Assembly: GCA_040756515.1 (NCBI GenBank)
Contig: JBFLYW010000003.1
Location: forward strand, 1 to 64,000
Reading direction: 5' to 3'
DNA from: DSXH01 sp020724325
GTDB taxonomy: Bacteria > Bacteroidota > Ignavibacteria > Ignavibacteriales > Melioribacteraceae
Length of the DNA stretch: 64,000 nucleotides
A model generated the notes under the pieces. That model saw only the letters and a program-made list of their open reading frames with translations. It had not been told where the DNA came from and made no database searches. Each line of letters starts with the position of its first letter. Position 1 is the stretch's first letter. A program made the position numbers and the translations under genes. Shown here in pieces: positions 53,578-60,229 of this stretch.

Positions 53578-54171
53578 ATGACCGGCCAAAAAGAAAAATA
53601 TTCGCACCTCTTTATTAAGAATATGGTATGCAACAGATGCATTAAAGTTGTTAAGGAAGAACTAAACAAACTTGGGCTGAATATAAAAAATATTTCTTTG
53701 GGCGAGGTGATTACTGAAACAAGGATTGACGAGAATTTACTGCCAAAGATAAAAACTGTTTTGATGGAAAATGGTTTCGAATTAATTGAGAGCAAAAGAG
53801 CAAAGCTTGTAGAGAAAATTAAAAACATTGTTATAAGTAAAATCCAGGACGATAATAGTACAATAATCAAAAGAATTAATTATTCTGCTATTATCGAAAA
53901 AGAAGCCGGACATGAATACACATACCTCAGTTCACTTTTTTCTTCTATAGAAGGAATTACGATAGAGCACTTCATAATTTTACAGAAAATTGAGCGCGCC
54001 AAAGAGTTACTGAAATATGGCGAACTAACACTAAGCGAAATTGCTTACAAATTAGGATACAGCAGCGTTCAACATCTGTCCAATCAATTTAGGAAAGTAA
54101 CCGGTCTTTCTGCCAGCAGCTTTCGTAATCTTACAATCAACTTGAGAAAGCCGTTAGATAAACTTGGTTAG
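53578..54171 (+). CDS. AraC-family regulator with N-terminal heavy-metal-associated domain
   Basis: A 197-aa fusion. Residues about 9-72 form an HMA-like domain with the full metal site MVCNRC (residues 16-21, MxCxxC). Residues about 90-195 hold an AraC-type DNA-binding domain (RAKELLKYGELTLSEIAYKLGYSSVQHLSNQFRKVTGLSASSFR). It is likely to sense Cu(I) or a similar metal directly and to control the copper genes that follow. The 112-bp gap to copZ holds a candidate operator. It is shorter than usual AraC proteins, because the sensing domain is replaced by HMA. Confidence 0.9.
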   Translation: MTGQKEKYSHLFIKNMVCNRCIKVVKEELNKLGLNIKNISLGEVITETRIDENLLPKIKTVLMENGFELIESKRAKLVEKIKNIVISKIQDDNSTIIKRINYSAIIEKEAGHEYTYLSSLFSSIEGITIEHFIILQKIERAKELLKYGELTLSEIAYKLGYSSVQHLSNQFRKVTGLSASSFRNLTINLRKPLDKLG

Positions 54172-54233
54172 TAACCCCTTTCTTACATCAAAATATTATA
54201 ACATTTTTTAAAAATAATGTAACACTTATTCGG

Positions 54234-54253
54234 GTTTACTGTTTTAGTTTACT
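54234..54253 (+). promoter_or_regulatory. Candidate direct-repeat operator upstream of copZ
   Basis: GTTTACT occurs twice (54234-54240 and 54247-54253) with a 13-bp period, between the AraC-type gene and copZ, 31 bp before the copZ start. AraC regulators bind direct half-sites of this kind. The half-site is short and AT-rich, so chance is not excluded. Confidence 0.35.
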
Positions 54254-54283
54254 ACTGCATTTATTAATAATTGGATATACAAA

Positions 54284-54487
54284 ATGACCGAACAAATTTT
54301 TAACGTCGAAAACATGAGCTGTCAGCATTGCGTATTGACAGTTAAAAAAGAATTATCAAAATTGAATTTGGATAATGTTCAAGTCGAACTTGGAATAGTA
54401 AAAATATATTACGATGAAACAAAAATTTCGATTGACCGGATTGAAAAAGCAATTGAAGAAGCTGGATATAAAGTGAGAAAGGATTAA
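54284..54487 (+). CDS. copZ: Copper chaperone, CopZ-like HMA protein
   Basis: A 67-aa single HMA-domain protein with the metal site MSCQHC (residues about 11-16) and the beta-alpha-beta pattern ending in IEEAGYKVRKD. It shuttles Cu(I) to CopA. It is 3 bp upstream of copA, in the same order as known copZ-copA pairs, and the two are likely translated together. Confidence 0.93.
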   Translation: MTEQIFNVENMSCQHCVLTVKKELSKLNLDNVQVELGIVKIYYDETKISIDRIEKAIEEAGYKVRKD

Positions 54488-54490
54488 ATC

Positions 54491-56722
54491 ATGGTACAAA
54501 AGTTTGATTTGCCGGTAAAGGGAATGACCTGTGCAAGCTGTGCTGCGCGTGTAGAAAAGATTATTGGTAAAATTGAGCATGTTAAGAATGTTAATGTAAA
54601 TCTTGCTACGGAACGAGTCTTTTTTGAAACTGAGAATGATAAAGTAAATCTAAGTAAAATCTCTTCGGCAGTAAAAGAATATGGTTACGAACTAGTTATT
54701 GAAAGCAAATCAGAATCCAGATCAAAAAATGCAGAAAGTAAAAATGGAATTGAAGATGATTATTACAAACAGCTAAAATCCGAATTCATTTTTGCACTTA
54801 TACTTACTATTCCGATATTTCTAATAAGCATGTTGATGGATTATAAGTTCTTTCAATCAAACTGGTTTTTTAATATCGATGAAACCAGAAAAATTCTTTT
54901 AATACTTACAACGCCTATTATATTTATCAGCGGAAAGAGATTCTTTAAAGTATTCTGGAATAACCTAAAACACCTTACAGCAGAAATGAATTCGCTTGTT
55001 GCAATAGGAACAGGAGCTGCATACGGATACAGCACGCTTGCAACTCTTTTCCCCGTTATAATTAACAATGATACACATAATATTCATGTTTACTTCGAAA
55101 CATCTGCGGTTATAATTACTCTCATTTTAATGGGAAAACTTCTTGAGCATCGCGCAAAGAATAAAACGATGGATGCAATTAAACAATTAATAGAATTACA
55201 GCCAAAGACTGCAACAGTATTGCAAAACGGTTTAGAAAAAACGATCAAAATTTCTGACTTAAAGACAAACGATATTGTCATAATTAAACCGGGTGAAAAA
55301 ATTCCTTCTGATGGAATTATTATATCGGGCAGTTCTTCTATTGATGAATCGATGCTTACAGGTGAAAGTATTCCCGTTGAAAAAAATATAGGCGATAAAG
55401 TTGTAGGCGGTACAATTAACTCAACCGGGACAATTAATTACAGAGTTACTAATGTAGGCGATAATTCCGTATTAGGACAAATAATAAAATTAGTTGAGCA
55501 TGCGCAGACAACCAAACCGCCTATTCAAAAATTGGTAGATAAAATTGCCGGAATTTTTGTACCTGTAGTTATATTAATAGCACTAATAACATTTTTTATG
55601 TGGCTAATCTTTTCTCCGGATCATTCCTTCAGCAAAGCATTGATCAATTTTGTAGCCGTGTTAATTATTGCATGTCCTTGTGCATTGGGCTTGGCTACAC
55701 CAACAGCAATTATTGTGGCAACAGGAATGGGAGCCGCTAACGGTATATTAATCCGAAATGGAGAAAGTATTGAACTTGCTAATAAGGTCTTTACAATAAT
55801 TTTCGATAAAACCGGAACTCTTACTGAAGGCAAACCGAAAGTAACCGATGTTATTTCTTTCGGAATGAATAAAAAAGAATTATTAAAATTTACTGCTTCA
55901 CTGGAAGCCAAATCTGAACATCCAATTGCAAAAGCAATTTTGTTGAATGCAAAGGAAGAAGGAATAGATTTATTAGAACCTGATAATTTCCAAAATCATG
56001 CGGGATTTGGAATAACCGGCTTAATTGAGAAAAAAAGAGTGATTGTTGGCAATATTAATTTGCTAAAAGATTTTTCTATTAACCCTGAAAATGGTTTTAC
56101 TGCATACAATGATTTGCAGAAAAAAGGTAAAACAATTGTCTGTGCTGCCATCGAAGGAAAATTTTCGGGAATTCTTCTAATTGAGGATAAACTAAGAAAC
56201 GATTCCAAAGATGCTCTTCAACAATTGAGAAAGATGAAAATTAAAACCGTAATGCTTACAGGGGATAATAAAGTAGCAGCAGAACGAATAGCCGGGGAAT
56301 TAGGAATAACGAATTACAGAGCAGAACTATTACCGGGTGATAAATTAGATATAGTAAAGCAATTTCAGGAAAAAGGTGAAGCAGTTGGAATGGTTGGGGA
56401 TGGTATTAACGACGCACCTTCACTTGCACAAGCTGATATAGGAATTGCAATTGGCACAGGAACAGATGTTGCAATTGAAACTGCACATATTACGTTAGTA
56501 AAAGGAAACCTTTCTGGTGTTGCTAAGGCAATTAAGTTATCGCAACTGACTCTAAAGACAATAAAACAAAATCTTTTCTGGGCATTTATTTATAACGCCG
56601 CATTAATTCCTCTTGCAGCATTGGGTATGTTAAACCCAATGATTGCAGCATTTGCAATGTCTTTAAGTTCGGTATCGGTTGTTTCAAATTCACTAAGATT
56701 AAAGAGGGCTAAACTAATTTAA
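54491..56722 (+). CDS. copA: Copper-exporting P1B-type ATPase
   Basis: A 743-aa inner-membrane Cu(I) pump. It has one N-terminal HMA domain (GMTCASCAARV, residues 11-21), about eight membrane helices, the actuator TGESIPVEK, the CPC metal motif (IACPCALGLATP near residue 394), the phosphorylation site DKTGTLTEG (Asp near 439), SEHPIAKAI and the hinge VGDGINDAPSLAQADIGIAIGTGTDVAIETA. The C-terminal MSLSSVSVVSNSLRL matches the Cu(I) subgroup. The length is normal for a single-HMA CopA. Confidence 0.97.
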   Translation: MVQKFDLPVKGMTCASCAARVEKIIGKIEHVKNVNVNLATERVFFETENDKVNLSKISSAVKEYGYELVIESKSESRSKNAESKNGIEDDYYKQLKSEFIFALILTIPIFLISMLMDYKFFQSNWFFNIDETRKILLILTTPIIFISGKRFFKVFWNNLKHLTAEMNSLVAIGTGAAYGYSTLATLFPVIINNDTHNIHVYFETSAVIITLILMGKLLEHRAKNKTMDAIKQLIELQPKTATVLQNGLEKTIKISDLKTNDIVIIKPGEKIPSDGIIISGSSSIDESMLTGESIPVEKNIGDKVVGGTINSTGTINYRVTNVGDNSVLGQIIKLVEHAQTTKPPIQKLVDKIAGIFVPVVILIALITFFMWLIFSPDHSFSKALINFVAVLIIACPCALGLATPTAIIVATGMGAANGILIRNGESIELANKVFTIIFDKTGTLTEGKPKVTDVISFGMNKKELLKFTASLEAKSEHPIAKAILLNAKEEGIDLLEPDNFQNHAGFGITGLIEKKRVIVGNINLLKDFSINPENGFTAYNDLQKKGKTIVCAAIEGKFSGILLIEDKLRNDSKDALQQLRKMKIKTVMLTGDNKVAAERIAGELGITNYRAELLPGDKLDIVKQFQEKGEAVGMVGDGINDAPSLAQADIGIAIGTGTDVAIETAHITLVKGNLSGVAKAIKLSQLTLKTIKQNLFWAFIYNAALIPLAALGMLNPMIAAFAMSLSSVSVVSNSLRLKRAKLI

Positions 56723-57059
56723 TTTTTTCTTTGAAGTAGATTTTTTCCTTTTTAATCTTGAGTACACATTATAAGTTCTTTTGCGCAGATCTATTCTGAG
56801 AAAATAGCTTCTGATAATTATTGTTTTTTTCATTTTGGCTCTGCCCTACGTTCTTAGCTTTGATAAACTAAAATCTAAATCGGGAGAACCAATTAGTAAA
56901 TATTACGTATCGTTAAGATTTTATAAGATTAATTACGAGCATGTAAAACTAGAATTATCATTTCAAATATGCATTCCATCTTTTTTAATAAAACAATAAA
57001 TACTCTCTGACCATTCCTGAATTGATTGCACCAGTATTGTTGTCTTTCTTCTCAGTTGA
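56723..57059. other. Intergenic region between convergent genes
   Basis: 337 bp that separate copA (plus) from a minus-strand relic. It is AT-rich and has no convincing ORF, tRNA or clear terminator hairpin. I see nothing specific in it. Confidence 0.7.
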
Positions 57060-57266
57060 TTATTTAATTAGGTTCATTTTCCGTATTGCACTGAATTTTC
57101 CTGCTTTGATTATATAGAAATAAATTCCGCTTGATAAATTGTTCCCATCAAATTTTACTTCATAATTACCCGGTGTTTTATCCTCGTTTACCAGGGTTGC
57201 CACAACCGGTTTTCCTTTTAATTTTGGGCAACTAATATTTGGCATAGTAATTAGTTTTTTTATCAA
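57060..57266 (-). pseudogene. Remnant of a type IX secretion C-terminal sorting domain
   Basis: The 68-codon frame contains GKPVVATLVNEDKTPGNYEV, FDGNNLSSGIYFYIIKAGKF and a final KMNLIK. This matches the second half of the Ignavibacteria-type sorting domain (LGREVATLVNExxxAGxYxVxFDxxxLxSGIYFYxLxAGxF, ending in xKMxLLK). The N-terminal 15 residues do not fit, the first codon is TTG, and an in-frame stop precedes it at 57273-57275. I read it as the tail of a lost secreted protein. Confidence 0.8.
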
Positions 57267-57304
57267 AAAAAATTAATGCTGCAAAAGAATAAAAGAAGCC
57301 ATTT

Positions 57305-57658
57305 TTATTGATGAATAATCAACGAATCAGATGTTAATTCTATAAATGAATTCTCTTTTAAAACAAAAATAAGTTCTTCCAATTTGGTAGTAAATATTTC
57401 TTTTAACTTTTCATTAGAAATATTACCGGTAGTTATTAAAAGTAATTTATATGGTTTTTTATACAATTTAAATGAGAGAAGAAAATCTGTGTCTTTTGTA
57501 ATAACAATTCTATTTTCCTGAATTGATATTTTACAAATATCATCATAGGTAGTAAAATTTTTATTGGGAAGATCAAGCGTGTGGATACTATCAAAATTAT
57601 TTTTGTTGAGCCAATCAGAAAGTTCTAAAGGTAGTTGTGCGTCAACTAAAAACTTCAT
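57305..57658 (-). CDS. DUF5615-family PIN-like protein, probable toxin
   Basis: A 117-aa protein beginning MKFLVDAQLPLELSDWLN, with the acidic N-terminus and the ITKDTDFLLSFKLYKKPYKLLLITTGNISN block of the DUF5615 PIN-like family. Conserved Asp residues (D6, and the KDTDF pair) form the expected metal site of an RNase-like fold. Genes of this family pair with DUF433 proteins, as here. The stop of the upstream gene overlaps its start by 4 bp. It is inferred, not shown, to be a toxin. Confidence 0.85.
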   Translation of the reverse strand: MKFLVDAQLPLELSDWLNKNNFDSIHTLDLPNKNFTTYDDICKISIQENRIVITKDTDFLLSFKLYKKPYKLLLITTGNISNEKLKEIFTTKLEELIFVLKENSFIELTSDSLIIHQ

Positions 57659-57885
57659 ATCGCAAGTCTGTTAATACTTTTAACCCGGCTTAATTTTGCG
57701 GCATAATCAAGGCAAGCCAAAATATCTTCTCGCTCAAGGTCTTTATAATCTTTCAAAATTTGATCAATGGTCATTCCAGAACTTAGGAGTTCTAGTATAG
57801 TTTCTACCGGATATCTCATATTTCTAATTACCGGTTTACCATGACAAATATTAGGATCTATTGTAATTCTAGTATTAATGTTCAT
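57655..57885 (-). CDS. DUF433-family antitoxin-like protein
   Basis: A 76-aa protein with ITIDPNICHGKPVIRNMRYPVETILELLSSGMTIDQILKDYKDLEREDILACLDYAA, the full DUF433 pattern and helix-turn-helix-like core. It overlaps the DUF5615 gene by 4 bp, in antitoxin-first order. It likely binds the partner and its own promoter. A 184-bp gap with nothing recognised separates it from the aminotransferase. Confidence 0.88.
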   Translation of the reverse strand: MNINTRITIDPNICHGKPVIRNMRYPVETILELLSSGMTIDQILKDYKDLEREDILACLDYAAKLSRVKSINRLAI

Positions 57886-58069
57886 TTTGTTGCACCTCTA
57901 TTAAAAATTAATTTCTTTTTTCTTCAATCTCAAGAAAAAAAGAAGTTATCGCAAAAGTAGTTTCAAATTCACAATGAGGAAGCTCGATGTTTGATTTTGA
58001 TCTAAAATGTAAGGCTTCGGCAAACTAAGACTGACGAACATACCCTTAAGAATCATTCTCTAAATCAAA

Positions 58070-59293
58070 TCATTTCACAACTATTTTTTCAAACTTCTCT
58101 ACATATTTTTCGTGGAACTGTGCGATGGATTTATAAGCTTTCTCCAAAATATTTTCCGGAGGTAGAAAAACAATTCTAAAATGATTTGTACCTGGAACCT
58201 GCCCAAATCCGCTGCCGTGTACAACAACAACGCCGGTTTCTTTTATAAGTTCTTGAGTCCAGTGTGCATCATCTGAAATATTATGAATCCGAGGAAATGC
58301 ATAAAAAGCTCCTTCGGGTGCAACACAAGAAATTCCGGGAATTGAATTCATTGCTTCTACAGTCATATTGCGCCGCCTTGTTAACTTTTTCATTGCAACT
58401 TCAAGATGGGATTGATCTCCAAGTAATGAAGGTGCAATACCATATTGTTCTGGATGGTTGGCGGATAAGCGTGCACGCAACAGTTTATTAATTGCTTCAA
58501 TGTAATCTTGCAATACAGCTCTATTACCACTTACTATTCCCCATCCAATTCTAAAGCCAGGTACCATATAATTTTTTGATAGTCCGCCAAATGTTACCAT
58601 TGGTGCCTCGGAATTTAAGGATGCAATAGATGTGTGTTTCTTTCCGTCCATCAACAGTTTATCATAAATCTCGTCCGCAAAAATTACAAGGTTATTATCT
58701 ATAGCAAGATCAATTATTTGTTTTAATGTATCGGGAGAGAAGTTAGAACCGGTTGGATTGTTCGGATTAATTAGAATAATTGCGCGCGTCTTATCATTAA
58801 TTTTACTTTTAATATCCTCTATATTCGGCTGCCAGCCGTTATTTTCATCAAGGTAATAAGGATTTTCGTACAACATTAATTTACTCTGGATCGCAGTGTA
58901 GAGCGGGTAACCTGGCGTTGGTGTTAAAACATTTTCGCCCTCGTTTATCAAAGCCGTTAAACAAATATCAATTGCTTCGCTTGCTCCTGTAGTAACAAAA
59001 ATATCCTGAACATTTTTAATTCCTTTATTATCTGCTTCAATTTCTATTGCCTGAATAGCTTCCTTAATTCCGGAGGAAGGTGCATAGCCATTCATATTTT
59101 TCAACATTGCTTTATAAGTTTCTTCAATTAGATGCTTCGGCGGTTCCCAGTCGAAAAGATTTGGATCGCCAATATTTAAGTACAACATTTCCTTCCCGGT
59201 TTTAGCTATTTCATTCGCAAGTACAACAATATCTCTAACAGCATACGTAACATTTTCTGTTCTAACTGCCGGTTTAATTACAAAGTTTTTCAT
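58070..59293 (-). CDS. PLP-dependent class I/II aminotransferase (AlaA/AspC-like)
   Basis: A 407-aa fold-type I aminotransferase. Visible are LYLNIGDPNLFDWEPPKHL, APSSGIKEAI, LINPNNPTGSNFSPDTLKQI, the PLP-lysine region GGLSKNYMVPGFRIGW, and the C-terminal GSGFGQVPGTNHFRIVFLP. The sequence resembles the alanine aminotransferase AlaA subgroup. The amino acid is not certain. SD AGGAG lies 6 bp before the ATG. It is followed by a repeat-rich region on its 5' side. Confidence 0.9.
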   Translation of the reverse strand: MKNFVIKPAVRTENVTYAVRDIVVLANEIAKTGKEMLYLNIGDPNLFDWEPPKHLIEETYKAMLKNMNGYAPSSGIKEAIQAIEIEADNKGIKNVQDIFVTTGASEAIDICLTALINEGENVLTPTPGYPLYTAIQSKLMLYENPYYLDENNGWQPNIEDIKSKINDKTRAIILINPNNPTGSNFSPDTLKQIIDLAIDNNLVIFADEIYDKLLMDGKKHTSIASLNSEAPMVTFGGLSKNYMVPGFRIGWGIVSGNRAVLQDYIEAINKLLRARLSANHPEQYGIAPSLLGDQSHLEVAMKKLTRRRNMTVEAMNSIPGISCVAPEGAFYAFPRIHNISDDAHWTQELIKETGVVVVHGSGFGQVPGTNHFRIVFLPPENILEKAYKSIAQFHEKYVEKFEKIVVK

Positions 59294-60229
59294 TTAAACT
59301 CCTGATTCATTTAATAAAGAATAGCGACAGACAAAAATTAATTTATTTGCGGGCGAACTTCAATTTAGAAACAAAGGTTGTGCAAGCAGTTATTTTTTGC
59401 CGCAAAGACACTAAGTTAAATTATACAGCTCCCGCGAACGGGACAAGTCCCGCAAACGGGGGAATCGAACCCAAACCTTGAAGGTCAAGCGTTGTTTATT
59501 AATTCCTGAAGACCTTCAAGGTTATAAAGCTTTGAAAAAACTCTTCTCAGTCGCTTCGCTCCTATGAATGACAGAGTAGAAAGTGTACTGTCATTCTGAA
59601 CCGAACAAAGTGAGGTGAAGAATCTGCTCGTAGTTCCTCAGTCACTTCGTTCCTTCGGAATGACATTTCTCATCCCGCTGTTGATGGACGGTGAGAGTCG
59701 AATCTAAACCTTGAAGGTCGAGAGTTGCTATTTATTTCGTCATGACCTTCAAGGTTGTTGATTCTTCAGTCATACCGACTGTGTCGCTATTTCTTCAGAA
59801 TGATAGTTCTTCGTCTCCCGACAAGTCGGGATCCTCAGAATGACAGAGTATAAAGTGTACTGTCATTCTGAACCGAACGAAGTGAGGGGAAGAATCTATT
59901 CGTAGTTCCTCAGTCACTTCGTTCCTTCGAAATAACATTTCTCATCCCGCCGTTGTTGGACGGTGAGAGTCGAATCTAAACCTTGAAGGTCAAGCGTTGC
60001 TATTTATTTCGTCATGACCTTCAAGGTTGTTGATTCTTCAGTCATACCGACTGTGTCGCTATTTCTTCAGAATGACAGTTCTTCGTCGCTTCGCTCCTCA
60101 GAATGACAGAGTATAAAGTGTACTGTCATTCTGAACCGAACGAAGTGAGGGGAAGAATCTATTCGTAGTTCCTCAGTCACTTTGTTCCTTCGGAATGACA
60201 ATTCTGAATTTAACAGAAGTATAAATAGA
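59294..60229. repeat. Repeat-rich intergenic region with three hairpins and a ~267-bp tandem unit
   Basis: 936 bp without a gene. The AACCTTGAAGGTC/GACCTTCAAGGTT hairpin occurs at 59474-59523, 59707-59756 and 59979-60028. A longer unit starting near GTGTACTGTCATTCTGAACC repeats at 59584, 59855 and 60118 (periods 271 and 263 bp), giving about 2.4 copies. Within it, GTCATTCTGA...GAACGAAGTGAGG pairs with CAGTCACTTCGTTCCTTCGG. Palindromic CCCGCGAACGGG and CCCGCAAACGGG lie at 59431-59442 and 59449-59460. The region borders the aminotransferase 5' end and the dikinase-like gene 3' end. Confidence 0.9.

Noticed and set aside
58264..58491. Plus-strand frame inside the aminotransferase gene
   Set aside because: It is an antisense shadow of a well-conserved gene and has no features.
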